Positions 7,781-15,787 of a stretch of 34,093 nt of DNA are shown one piece after another. The first letter of the stretch is position 1, and each line of letters starts with the position of its first letter. The DNA lies in assembly GCA_030451825.1 (NCBI GenBank), contig JAKDNL010000012.1, forward strand, positions 1 through 34,093, written 5' to 3'. The translations under genes and the position numbers were made by a program. Origin of the DNA: Pseudonocardia sp. Its GTDB lineage: Bacteria; Actinomycetota; Actinomycetes; Mycobacteriales; Pseudonocardiaceae. The notes under the pieces were generated by a model, which worked only from the letters and a program-made list of their open reading frames with translations, searched no databases and was not told where the DNA came from.

Positions 7781-9329
7781 TCAGCGGGCGCCGACGCGGC
7801 GGAGGTAGGTGTGGATCGCGTCCGGCGACTCGGACACGGCGCCGACGTAGCCGTCGGGCCGGATCAGGAACAGCGTCTTCTCGGTCGCGTCGTAGGTCGC
7901 CTTGACCCGGCCGTCGTCGACCAGCCCGCCCGGCCCGGGGCTGGTGACGGTGCTGCTGGTGACGGTGCGGGCCCGCACCAGGGCGGGGTAGCGACGCTCG
8001 AACGGCTCAGCCGCGCCGGGGCGTCCGAATCCGAGCAGCGTGAACTGCGGGCCGCGGAACAGGTCGAACAGGCGCAGCGTCGCGCCGTCCGCGGTGCGGA
8101 CGAGGCCGTCCGGGGCTCGGTCGCCCGCCTGCAGCGCGCCCGGCGCGGCTCGTCCCTCGTCGGTGAGTGGCCCGCCGCGGTAGCCCAGGCCGAGCTGGGT
8201 CAGGGCCGGGCCGGTCCCGGGGTCCGACTCCGAGGGCGGGGCGAAGTAGTGCCTGTGCAGTGCGGTGCTCAGCCCCAGCACGGCCGCCGCTGCCGGGAAC
8301 CGTTCGGCCTCGTAGCTGTCGAGCAGTTGCTCGGGGGCCCCGCCCAGCACGGCGGCCAGCTTCCATCCGAGGTTGTAGGCGTCCTGCACGCTGACGTTGA
8401 GTCCCTGCCCGCCGGCCGAGGAGTGCACGTGCGCGGCGTCGCCGGCGAGCAGCACCCGCCCGATCCGGAACTGCTGCACCATACGGGCGTGGACCTCGTG
8501 CAGCGCTATCGAGCGCAGGTCGTGCAGCCGCAGGTCGGTGCGCCCGGTACGGGTCACGAGCAAGTCCCGTAGTGCCGCCAGGGTCGGTTCCGGGGCCTCG
8601 TGCGCGGCCATCGAGGCCACGAACCGGTAGTAGCCGGTGCGCGGGAGGTTCCAGAACGAGAAGCGGTTGGCCAGGTCGCCGTCGCGGGTGAGCAGGTGGC
8701 AGAAGAACCCGTCCAGCCCGTCGACGCGGACGTCGCCGACCAGGGTCCGCTCGGTGTCGAACGTCTGGCCCTCGAACCCGACCCCCAGGTGCTTGCGCAC
8801 CGTGCTGCGCCCGCCGTCGCATCCGCCCAGGTAGTCCGCGCGGATCACCTCGACCGAACCGTCCCTCGTGAGCGTCGCGGTCACGCCGTCGTCGCTCGTC
8901 CGGAAACCCGCGAGCTCGGTGCCGAACTCCACCTCGACACCGAGACCGGCCAGCCGCCGGCACAGCATCTCGTCGGTGCGCCACTGGGGCAGCAGCCATG
9001 GCAGCGGGTAGGGCGTCTGCGGGCTGGGCTCGATCGGGTCGGCGCCCAGCATCTGCAGCAGGGTCCGCTCCCAGACGACGTCGTGCCCGGCGTAGAGGCG
9101 GAACGGCGGGAACTCCGTCCCGGAGGCGAGCACCTCGTCGATCACGCCGAGGTCGTCGAAGACCTCCAGGGTGCGTGGTTGCAGGCCCTTGCCGCGCGAG
9201 CCCCGGGAACAGCCCGCGGGCGCGCTCCACGACCCGGCAGCACACGCCGCGGCGGGCCAGCTCACAGGCCAGGGTCAGCCCGGTCGGGCCGGCACCGACG
9301 ATCAGAACGGAAACGGCGGTCGACGACAT
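7781..9329 (-). pseudogene. FAD-dependent aromatic monooxygenase (PHBH-like), single-base frameshift
   Basis: The first 43 codons (start ATG 9329) encode MSSTAVSVLIVGAGPTG and continue to VVERARGLFPG. The family sequence resumes as SRGKGLQPRTLEVFDDLG only in another frame. One extra base at about 9200 explains the shift; removing it gives a 515-residue protein of normal length. Motifs: GxGxxG at residues 12-17, the DG motif GCDGGRSTVRKHLG, the GD motif GRVLLAGDAAHVHSSAGGQG, and a thioredoxin-like C-terminal region. This is the architecture of polyketide or aromatic hydroxylases. It sits between the membrane protein (41 bp upstream) and the amidase (32 bp downstream) in the racemase operon. 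Either the sequence has an error or the gene is recently broken; everything after the shift is well conserved, so the break is recent at most. Confidence 0.88.
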
Positions 9330-9369
9330 GGTGGCGAAACTCCAATCCGGATAGACACAGTGGAGGGGG

Positions 9370-10410
9370 TCATCGGATGCCGAAGACCTTGACCATCATC
9401 GGGGTGTCGATGAGCGTGTGGGGGGCGATGGCGTGATAGGCCCAGACGTGCACCCAGGCGTTGCCGGTGCGCAGGGTGAGGAACGTCTTGAACATGCCGG
9501 GCGCGGTGTAGAACAGCAGCAGATACAGCACCGACAGCAGCGCGTCGGTCGGGCCGGCGAACGCGGTCCAGCCGTCGAAGAGGTGCAGCAGCGCGTAGGT
9601 CAGGCCGCCGAGGATCACGGTAGCGGGCACCGAGCAGGTGAGCCTGAGGTAGCGCGGCGTGAGGATGCAGTAGACGAACACCATCGTCGGCAGCACGGTT
9701 CCGGCGAAGCCGAGCACGAAGGTCAGCGGGGCTCCGAGCAGCGCCTGGTGCGGGCTCAGGTCGAGGATCGAGGGGCTGGCCAGGCTCAGCTGCACGGCGG
9801 ACTCGAGTGCGAGGACCACCAGGATCAGGACCAGGTCGGCGCGGCGGTGCGACGAACGCAGGTTGAGCTGCTCGGACGAGTAGCGGCGGCGGAACACCGC
9901 GAACGGGATCACCGCGTAGGCGACGAGGTTGTAGGCGGCCCAGCACAGTGCTTCGGCGGGCACGACGGGCTGGCCGGTGCGGATCACCATGTTGTCCAGG
10001 TGGAAGCTGAACGCGTGCCAGCCGAACGCGCGGCCGAGCAGGTATCCGCCCGCCATGGCCAGCACTCCGTAGGCCAGGACCGCGAGGGTCTCGCTGCGGG
10101 CCAGCGGCCGCGCGGGGGCGCGGGCGGCGAGGTCGGGGATCCGGCGGTGTCGGGTGAGCAGGTGCACCACGACCATCAGCGCGAAGACCTCGACGAACAT
10201 CGCGTCGGCGCGCAGTACCGCCGTCGCCGCCGGTGGCTGCGCCAGTGAGGTGGCGTGGAAGGGCAGGTGCCCGCCGGCCAGGGCGAGCAGCAGCAGGTTG
10301 GTCACGGCCCAGCCGGCGAGGGCGAGTTGCACGCTGCGCCGGCGCAGTAGTCGTGGCACCTGGCGTAGGCCGGCCGGGGTGGCCGTGCCGGCTGGGGCGG
10401 TCGAGGTCAT
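9370..10410 (-). CDS. Polytopic membrane protein of unknown function
   Basis: The protein has 346 residues and roughly eight hydrophobic segments. The N-terminus is basic (GLRQVPRLLRRRS) and is followed at once by a helix (LALAGWAVTNLLLLALAGG). A conserved-looking end reads WAYHAIAPHTLIDTPMMVKVF. I do not recognise a named family; CPBP-type membrane proteases came to mind, but I cannot find their EExxxR and HxxxN motifs. The ATG at 10410 overlaps the racemase stop (ATGA) and is preceded by AAAGG. Its position in the racemase, monooxygenase, amidase and oxidase operon suggests a transport or membrane-associated role for the same substrate, which is only inference. Confidence 0.75.
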   Translation of the reverse strand: MTSTAPAGTATPAGLRQVPRLLRRRSVQLALAGWAVTNLLLLALAGGHLPFHATSLAQPPAATAVLRADAMFVEVFALMVVVHLLTRHRRIPDLAARAPARPLARSETLAVLAYGVLAMAGGYLLGRAFGWHAFSFHLDNMVIRTGQPVVPAEALCWAAYNLVAYAVIPFAVFRRRYSSEQLNLRSSHRRADLVLILVVLALESAVQLSLASPSILDLSPHQALLGAPLTFVLGFAGTVLPTMVFVYCILTPRYLRLTCSVPATVILGGLTYALLHLFDGWTAFAGPTDALLSVLYLLLFYTAPGMFKTFLTLRTGNAWVHVWAYHAIAPHTLIDTPMMVKVFGIR

Positions 10411-11141
10411 CTGGGTGCCTTTCGCGAGGACGGGCCGGCCGGCGCGTCGTCGGCCAGGGCGATGCAGACGGCGCGCTCGGCGTGCAGCCGGGTGGAATCG
10501 ATCAGAGGGATGTCGCTGTCGTCCGGGCGGATCAGCAGCGGGATCTCGGTGCAGCCCAGGATCACGCCGTCCGCGCCGCGCCCGGCCAGCCGGGTGATGA
10601 TCTGCTGGAACCGGGTGCGGGACGCGGGCTCGATCCGACTCCGGGTCAGCTCGTCGTAGACGACCCGGTCGACGACGGTGCGGTCCGGCTCGTCCGGGAC
10701 GATCACCTCGACGTCGAACCGGTCGGCGAGCCGCGCACGGTAGAAGGGCTGTTCCATCGTCGCGCGGGCCCCGAGCAGGCCGACACGGCGCAGGCCGGCG
10801 CGGCGAGCGTGGTCGCCGACGACGTCGACGATGTGCAGCAGCGGGATGTCCACAGCGGCCGCGACATCGTCGGCGACCCGGTGCATCAGGTTCGTGCACA
10901 GCACCAGCGCCTCCGCGCCGGCCCGCTCGAGACCGCGGGCGGTCTCGGCGAGCAGGGTGCCGGCCCGGTCCCAGTCCTCGGCCCGCTGCAGGGCTACCAC
11001 CTCGGCGAAGTCGAGTGAGGCCAGCACACAGCGGGCACAGTGGTGCCCGCCGAGCCGGGCCCGTGTCCCTTCGTTGAGTAGCCGGTAGTACTCCGCCGAG
11101 GACTCCCAGCTCATCCCGCCCAACAGCCCGATGGTTTTCAT
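10407..11141 (-). CDS. Aspartate/glutamate racemase family protein (YgeA-like)
   Basis: The protein has 244 residues. It begins MKTIGLLGGMSWESSAEYYR, the hallmark N-terminus of the YgeA/aspartate racemase group. The two catalytic cysteines of this cofactor-independent fold are visible: Cys82 in LVLCTNLMH and Cys197 in GCTEIPLL. The family interconverts L- and D-amino acids by two-base proton transfer, and YgeA-type members can have broad specificity. It is the first gene of a five-gene operon that ends in a D-amino-acid oxidase, and it is divergent from a LysR gene 81 bp away. Inference: it supplies a D-amino acid to the oxidase. Related families also include hydantoin racemases and maleate isomerases, so the substrate is open. 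Confidence 0.88.
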   Translation of the reverse strand: MKTIGLLGGMSWESSAEYYRLLNEGTRARLGGHHCARCVLASLDFAEVVALQRAEDWDRAGTLLAETARGLERAGAEALVLCTNLMHRVADDVAAAVDIPLLHIVDVVGDHARRAGLRRVGLLGARATMEQPFYRARLADRFDVEVIVPDEPDRTVVDRVVYDELTRSRIEPASRTRFQQIITRLAGRGADGVILGCTEIPLLIRPDDSDIPLIDSTRLHAERAVCIALADDAPAGPSSRKAPR

Positions 11142-11160
11142 ACCGGTCAGAGTCCGCGGG

Positions 11161-11184
11161 CCAGGAGATCCTAGGTAGTCCTGG
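11161..11184. promoter_or_regulatory. Candidate LysR binding site in the racemase-LysR intergenic region
   Basis: CCAGGA (11161-11166) and TCCTGG (11179-11184) are exact inverted repeats, and a palindromic CCTAGG (11170-11175) sits precisely at their centre. The element lies between the divergent racemase (start 11141) and LysR (start 11223) genes, where LysR regulators normally bind. The role is inferred from symmetry and position. Confidence 0.55.
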
Positions 11185-11222
11185 GTTTCTTGCAGCTGAC
11201 CCAAGCCGTAGTTTGAGCTGTC

Positions 11223-12119
11223 ATGGACGCGCGCCGTCTGCTGATCTTCCGCAGCGTGGCCCGGACCGGGTCGATCGCCGCGGCCGCCCGCGGGCTGGGC
11301 TGGACCCAGCCGGCGGTCAGTCAGCACCTGAGGGCCCTCGAACGCGAGGTGCGCTGCCCGCTGGTGCTCCGCGAGCCGCGCGGGGTACGGCTCACCGACG
11401 CCGGCCGGGCGTTGCTCGCGCACGCCGACGCGCTGGCGGCCCGGCTGCACAGCGCGGAGGAGGAACTCGCCGCGTTCGCGCAGCTGCGCGCGGGCACGGT
11501 CCGTCTCGCGGCGTTCCCGTCGGCGAGCGCCACCATCGTGCCGCGAGCGCTCGCGATGGTATCCGCGCGGTATCCCGGGCTGGACGTGCAACTGCAGGAA
11601 GCCGAGCCGCCCGAGGCGCTGGACCGGGTCCGTGCCGGCGAGGCCGATCTGGCCGTGGTCTTCGCGTATCCGGAGACCGAACCCGTCGCCAACCCGGAGT
11701 TGGACGCGCAGCTGATAGCCGACGACCCGATCAAGGTCGTAGTGCCGGCCGGTCACCCGGTGGCCGGACACGAGCGGATCGAACTGGCGGCACTGCGCGA
11801 CGAGCGCTGGGTCGCCGGCTGTGCGCGCTGCAGCGAGCACCTGCGTCGCGTCTGCGCCGAGGCCGGCTTCGCGCCCGACGCCCGACACACCACCGACGAC
11901 TACGTCGTCGCCCAGGCACTGGTCGCCGAAGGCCTGGCGGTCACGCTGCTGCCCGAGCTGGCGTTGCGCTCCTACCGGCACCCCGACGTCGCTGTCCTCG
12001 ACGCCGCAACGGCCGGCAGCCGACAGCTGCTGGTGCTGCATCACCGGGAAGCGGTCCGCACACCCGCGACCGCCGCCGTGGTCGCCGCCCTGACCGCCGG
12101 CCGGTCCGAGCCGGGATAG
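11223..12119 (+). CDS. LysR-family transcriptional regulator of the racemase/oxidase operon
   Basis: The protein has 298 residues. The winged HTH at residues ~1-60 reads LLIFRSVARTGSIAAAARGL, then TQPAVSQHLRALE, the standard LysR signature. The C-terminal periplasmic-binding-protein-like effector domain runs from about residue 90. It is divergent from the racemase-led operon with a symmetric element between, so it probably activates that operon in response to its substrate and represses itself; this is the typical LysR pattern, not shown here. The frame is intact and the length normal. A GC-rich hairpin follows the stop. Confidence 0.93.
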   Translation: MDARRLLIFRSVARTGSIAAAARGLGWTQPAVSQHLRALEREVRCPLVLREPRGVRLTDAGRALLAHADALAARLHSAEEELAAFAQLRAGTVRLAAFPSASATIVPRALAMVSARYPGLDVQLQEAEPPEALDRVRAGEADLAVVFAYPETEPVANPELDAQLIADDPIKVVVPAGHPVAGHERIELAALRDERWVAGCARCSEHLRRVCAEAGFAPDARHTTDDYVVAQALVAEGLAVTLLPELALRSYRHPDVAVLDAATAGSRQLLVLHHREAVRTPATAAVVAALTAGRSEPG

Positions 12120-12127
12120 CCGGCACG

Positions 12128-12159
12128 CCGGTCGACGGCCGCCGGGCCCGTCGAGCCGG
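12128..12159 (+). terminator. Candidate terminator hairpin after the LysR gene
   Basis: CCGGTCGACGG (12128-12138) pairs with CCGTCGAGCCGG (12148-12159), leaving one bulged base and a 9-nt loop. It begins 8 bp after the LysR stop. There is no T-tract. Confidence 0.45.
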
Positions 12160-12216
12160 CACGAGTCCGCGGCACGGCCTCGCGGGACGCGACGAGGACT
12201 GGTCATGCCCGACGAC

Positions 12217-12256
12217 CATACGCCTGCACTATACGAATGCATAGTACGAGTGTATG
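12217..12256. promoter_or_regulatory. Candidate TetR operator: 40-bp imperfect palindrome
   Basis: The outer arms CATAC (12217-12221) and GTATG (12252-12256) and the inner arms ACTAT (12228-12232) and ATAGT (12241-12245) are symmetric about the same centre; 13 of 20 position pairs are complementary. The element is AT-rich, lies just before the TetR coding region and covers the in-frame ATG at 12237, which argues for the later GTG start. It would let the TetR protein shut off its own promoter and that of the overlapping downstream gene. Confidence 0.6.
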
Positions 12257-12269
12257 GTTCGGTGCTGTG

Positions 12270-12950
12270 GTGATCACCGATTCCCGGCAACGCCTGCTCG
12301 ACGCCCTCATGACGATCATTTCGGAGCGGGGGTTGGACCAGGCCAGCCTGCGCGAGGTCGCTACCGAGGCCGGGGTGTCGGTCGGCACGGTGCAGTACTA
12401 CTGCCGCAGCAAGGACGAGATGCTGCAGATGGCGTTCGAACACGTCATCGGGCGGATCCTCGAACGGGCGACCGGGGTGGAACGGGCCGGGCACGTCGGC
12501 GCGGTGCTGCGCCGCGGGCTGTTGGAGTTCCTCCCGCTCGACCAGGGGCGCGGGGTGGAGGCGCGGGTCTATCTCGCCTTCGCTGCGCGGGCCGCGGTGA
12601 CCCCGAGACTGGCCGCGGTGCAACACCGGCTGATGAGCCGGTCCCGGGCGCTGTGCGCCCAAGCGCTCGCGCTTGCCCGCGAGCGTGGGCAGGCCCGGCC
12701 CGATCTGGACGCCGAGGGCGCCGCCGTGGCGATCGTCGCGATGGTCGACGGCCTGCTGCTGCACATGCTCAGCGACCCGACCGGCATGCCCGCCGAGGTC
12801 GCGGTCGGCGTGCTCGACGAGCACCTGCGGCATTACGTCGACATCGACGTCGGCATCGACAGCGACGCCGCGCCCGGCACCGGCGCCCACGCCGGCACAC
12901 CCCACGACACCACGGACATCGAACACCAGGAGGAAGGCGGCAGGTCATGA
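12270..12950 (+). CDS. TetR-family transcriptional regulator
   Basis: The HTH region reads LREVATEAGVSVGTVQYYCRSKDEML, followed by a helical domain of ~170 residues, 226 in all from GTG 12270. The C-terminal tail (DVGIDSDAAPGTGAHAGTP) is low-complexity and unusual for the family. The ATG at 12237 would add 11 residues but lies inside the palindrome. No ribosome site precedes either GTG (12267 or 12270), so the mRNA may be leaderless. The gene ends ATGA-overlapped with the saccharopine-dehydrogenase-like gene, so the two are probably co-transcribed and translationally coupled. The regulator then likely controls its own operon. Ligand unknown. Confidence 0.9.
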   Translation: MITDSRQRLLDALMTIISERGLDQASLREVATEAGVSVGTVQYYCRSKDEMLQMAFEHVIGRILERATGVERAGHVGAVLRRGLLEFLPLDQGRGVEARVYLAFAARAAVTPRLAAVQHRLMSRSRALCAQALALARERGQARPDLDAEGAAVAIVAMVDGLLLHMLSDPTGMPAEVAVGVLDEHLRHYVDIDVGIDSDAAPGTGAHAGTPHDTTDIEHQEEGGRS

Positions 12951-13987
12951 CCGACGAAGCACAGGAGCGTGTCCGGCGCGTCCTGGTGATCGGCGCCTAC
13001 GGCGCGCTCGGCTCCCTCACAGCGGAGGCGTTCCGCCGCGCCGGATGGAGCGTGCTGGCCGGAACCCGGCGCCGATCCACCGCGGCCGATGTCCGGCACG
13101 TCGACCTGGACGAGCCCGCCACCGTCGACGCCGCGCTGACCGACGTCGACGCGGTGATCAACACTGTGCCCGACGGCGCGTTGCGCGCCGAGCGGGCGGT
13201 GCTGCGGCGTGGTGGTGTCCTGGTCAACCTCTCGGCCCTGCCCGCGGCGGCCGGCCGCGGGCTGCGCAGCGAGGTCGCCCACCCCCGCGGGACGGTGCTG
13301 ATGAACGCCGGGCTCGCCCCGGGACTGACCAATCTCGTCGCCGCCGATCTGCTCGCCGCCCACCCGGAGGCCGACGAGGTCGAGATGGTGTTCACCATCT
13401 CGGTGGCCGGCACGGCCGGCCCGGCCGCAGCCGATTTCGCCCACCGCGGCCTGACCGCGATGCACCGTCACCGGACCGTTCGGGTGCCGCTGCCGGCACC
13501 GTTCGGGGACCGACGGTGCCTGGGCTTCGCCGAACCCGACGGCGGATGGCTCGAGACCGGGCCACACGGACCCGCGGTGAGCACCTACGTCTGTTTCGCC
13601 GGGCCGGCCGTGCATCGGCTGATGCTCGGGCTCAACATCGCCCGGGCGATCTCCCACCTCCCGCGCGCGCTGCTGCGGGCCGGCAGCACCAAGCCGGGCA
13701 CGCCCCCGAGCCGGGAACCGGTCGCGCACTGGATCGCCGTGCGACGGGACGGTCGACGGATCGCCGCCCGCACCGTCGAGGGCCACGGTGACTTCCTCCT
13801 GGCCGCCGCAACCACGCCGATGTTCACCGACGCCCTGCTGGGCCGGCGCCACCGCGGGCCGGCAGCACCCGGACTCTGGAATCCCGAGGAACTTCTCCCG
13901 CTGCCGGCCCTGAGCAGCGCGCTCGCAGAGGCCGGTGTCCGCGTCACCGAACAGCAGCTTCAGCCGGTGAAAAGCACCGCGGCATGA
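12947..13987 (+). CDS. Saccharopine dehydrogenase-like NAD(P)-binding protein
   Basis: The protein has 346 residues. A Rossmann nucleotide-binding motif GAYGALG lies at residues ~16-22, followed by the short beta-alpha pattern of the saccharopine dehydrogenase N-terminal domain (TRRRSTAADVRHVDLDEPATV, then AVINTVPDGALRAERAVL). The end is not recognisable as a lysine-pathway enzyme. The ATG at 12947 overlaps the TetR stop, and AGGAGGAAGG lies about 10 bp upstream. Actinobacteria have many such stand-alone reductase-like proteins with no assigned substrate; lysine metabolism is not implied. It is convergent with the Moco oxidoreductase gene and the two stop codons are only 5 bp apart. Confidence 0.8.
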   Translation: MTDEAQERVRRVLVIGAYGALGSLTAEAFRRAGWSVLAGTRRRSTAADVRHVDLDEPATVDAALTDVDAVINTVPDGALRAERAVLRRGGVLVNLSALPAAAGRGLRSEVAHPRGTVLMNAGLAPGLTNLVAADLLAAHPEADEVEMVFTISVAGTAGPAAADFAHRGLTAMHRHRTVRVPLPAPFGDRRCLGFAEPDGGWLETGPHGPAVSTYVCFAGPAVHRLMLGLNIARAISHLPRALLRAGSTKPGTPPSREPVAHWIAVRRDGRRIAARTVEGHGDFLLAAATTPMFTDALLGRRHRGPAAPGLWNPEELLPLPALSSALAEAGVRVTEQQLQPVKSTAA

Positions 13988-13998
13988 GATCTTCATGC
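13982..13998. terminator. Palindrome containing both stop codons of a convergent gene pair
   Basis: GCATGA (13982-13987) and TCATGC (13993-13998) are exact inverted repeats around a 5-bp loop. The TGA of the + strand gene and the TGA of the - strand gene form part of the two arms. It is short for a terminator, and part of the symmetry follows simply from facing TGA codons. Confidence 0.35.
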
Positions 13999-14670
13999 CC
14001 CCGCGTGAACGCCCCGGGAACTGAGGAACCGGATGGGCGCGATCAGCGTCCGGTAGACGGGTCGCACTACCCGCCCGGGGAGCAGGCCGTGGCGCTCCTC
14101 CTCCCAGACCCGGCCCCGTGGGTGGGTCCGGAACAGGGGACCTTCAGAACGCTTTGGTGCGGCGGTCAGGACCTCGATACGGGAGAGGTGTTTGACACTG
14201 ACGTAGCCGTACTGCCGCGGGCTGACCAGCCTGGCCGGCGCTCCGTGGTCACCGTCGAGCGGGTAGCCGTTGAGGTTCTCGGCAATGAGCACGTCGTCGG
14301 CCAGAGCGTCCTCGATCGTCATCACCGACTCCCATCCGTCGAGCCCCCGACACACGACATGGGTGACCGACGTCCCCGGCCGCAGCGCCGGTTCGATGAC
14401 GGCGCGGTAGACGGTGGCGAACGAGACCCCCTCCCAGCGCAGATTGGTGGATGACCAGCCGGCCACGCAATGGAAGTCGGTGGCGACCTCCCGCCGGGGA
14501 AGCGTCGACAGCGTGGCGAGTGGCAGGTCGACCACCTCGGCCATCGCCCCGCGCATCTCGATGATCGGGTCGGCCGGAACGGCCGGTGCGGGGCGGGAGA
14601 GGTGCGAGCCGAAGCGGGGGAATCCGTCGACCCGGCGTTGGCCCGGCGGCAGTCTGCTGTCGTTCTGCAT
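13993..14670 (-). CDS. Molybdopterin-dependent oxidoreductase, sulfite oxidase fold
   Basis: The protein has 225 residues and matches the oxidoreductase molybdopterin-binding domain. FHCVAGWSS carries the expected molybdenum-ligand Cys (~68). TSVTHVVCRGLDGWES and ENLNGYPLDGDHGAPARLVSP, with YGYVSVKHLSRIEV after it, are typical of MsrP/YedY-like and sulfite oxidase-like proteins. There is no Tat or Sec signal and no membrane helix, so it appears cytoplasmic, unlike MsrP. The dimerisation domain of true sulfite oxidases is absent. Substrate unknown. A 130-bp gap separates it from the DUF1772-like gene upstream on the same strand, so shared transcription is possible but not evident. Confidence 0.87.
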   Translation of the reverse strand: MQNDSRLPPGQRRVDGFPRFGSHLSRPAPAVPADPIIEMRGAMAEVVDLPLATLSTLPRREVATDFHCVAGWSSTNLRWEGVSFATVYRAVIEPALRPGTSVTHVVCRGLDGWESVMTIEDALADDVLIAENLNGYPLDGDHGAPARLVSPRQYGYVSVKHLSRIEVLTAAPKRSEGPLFRTHPRGRVWEEERHGLLPGRVVRPVYRTLIAPIRFLSSRGVHAGA

Positions 14671-14800
14671 CGGTCAGTCCTTTCGCTGTTGGCGACCGCG
14701 AACGCGACCGCGGCGGCGACGACGGCGACCGAAGCTCCCCCGAACTGCAGGCCGGGAGGGCCGGTCGAACCACCACGTCACCGTCGCGAGCCGCGCCACG

Positions 14801-15787
14801 TCAGGCTCCGCGGTAGCGCTGCGCAGTGGTCACGGCGCCGGCGACCGCGGCGACCGCGACGGCCACGGTCTGGGCCAAGAGCCCGACCGAGCCGGGCGCG
14901 CCACCCTGTAGGCCCGTGTCGAACAGCCGCACGGACTCCCCGCTGAGGAACAGCCCGATCGTGAGGAACAGCCCGGCCAGGACGGCGGGTATCGCCGCCC
15001 ACCGCCAGCGCCCGAAGTAGACCAGGGCGGCCGGGATCAGCAGGATGAACAGAACCGGCGGAACGGTCGGGAAATCGACACCGGCGATCATCTGGACGAC
15101 CACACCGGCCGTGGCGACGACGAGCGCGGCGACCGTCGTCGCAGCGGCCCGGGTCAGGCCGGTCCGCCCGTGCGATGTCGCCGGCCGGCCGGAGTGCGTG
15201 TACCCGGTCACGGAGTCGCTCCTGAAGGTGGACGGGGGTACCGCCCGCGCCGAGCGGGGGGCCTCGTGGCCGGCTGGGTCGGCGGTGGCGCGTCCGTGCA
15301 GGACCAGGGCCCAGGCGAGGCATCCGAAGGCGGCGGTGGTGGCGATGGTCCGGACGAGGTGCCAGGCGACCCAGCGGGTCTCGTGGAAGGCGTCGCGCAC
15401 GGCCGAGAAGTTGGCGATGCGGTCGGGATCGCCGGCGGCCCGCAGGACGCCGTTGAGCGGCTCGTGGACCGCCATGGTGATGACGAACGCTGCCAGGTGG
15501 AGGCCGAACGCCAGCGCGACCCAGGGCAGCACCGAGTGGTCGTCGTCGCGGCGGTAGAGGACCACCGCGACGCCGGTGAACGCCAGCGCGCCCATCAGGG
15601 TAAGCATGAACAGCGGGTTCGTGATGGCCCGGTCGAGAGCCTGGAAGGCGCCGACGAACGTGCGGTCGTCGGTCGTGCCGAGGCCCCGCATGATCGTGTG
15701 GGCCCAGTCGCCGAACACGCCGGCCGTGAGCCCCATCGTGAGGGTGGCGGGCAGCAGCGTGACGAGCTGCCAGGATCGCAGGCTCAT
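14801..15787 (-). CDS. DUF1772-like integral membrane protein with an added C-terminal membrane domain
   Basis: The protein has 328 residues. The first ~165 residues look like DUF1772 (anthrone oxygenase-like): a leading helix with GLTAGVFGDWAHTIM, central helices, and a conserved FHETRWVAWHLVRT near the domain end. A hydrophilic linker of ~45 residues follows, then a second block of about four helices (IAGVDFPTVPPVLFILLIP onwards). DUF1772 proteins are usually ~150-160 residues, so this is about twice the usual size. Its ATG overlaps the stop of the NmrA-like gene (ATGA, 15784-15787), indicating translational coupling. The function of the second block is unknown to me. Confidence 0.75.
   Translation of the reverse strand: MSLRSWQLVTLLPATLTMGLTAGVFGDWAHTIMRGLGTTDDRTFVGAFQALDRAITNPLFMLTLMGALAFTGVAVVLYRRDDDHSVLPWVALAFGLHLAAFVITMAVHEPLNGVLRAAGDPDRIANFSAVRDAFHETRWVAWHLVRTIATTAAFGCLAWALVLHGRATADPAGHEAPRSARAVPPSTFRSDSVTGYTHSGRPATSHGRTGLTRAAATTVAALVVATAGVVVQMIAGVDFPTVPPVLFILLIPAALVYFGRWRWAAIPAVLAGLFLTIGLFLSGESVRLFDTGLQGGAPGSVGLLAQTVAVAVAAVAGAVTTAQRYRGA

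Noticed and set aside
10407-12926. An 839-codon open frame on the - strand running from the racemase back through the LysR and TetR regions
   Set aside because: Only the last 244 residues (from 11141) are family-like. The rest is antisense to well-supported + strand genes and is low-complexity, as expected for GC-rich shadow frames.
12947-13987. Saccharopine dehydrogenase-like gene considered as a lysine-pathway enzyme
   Set aside because: Only the nucleotide-binding half is family-like, and there is no lysine gene nearby.
14671-14800. Possible small gene between the Moco oxidoreductase and the DUF1772-like gene; one frame contains a short hydrophobic stretch (VAVVAAAVAFAVA)
   Set aside because: No start codon with a ribosome site in that frame, and it runs on into the next gene in the wrong frame. 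It may be only leader sequence.
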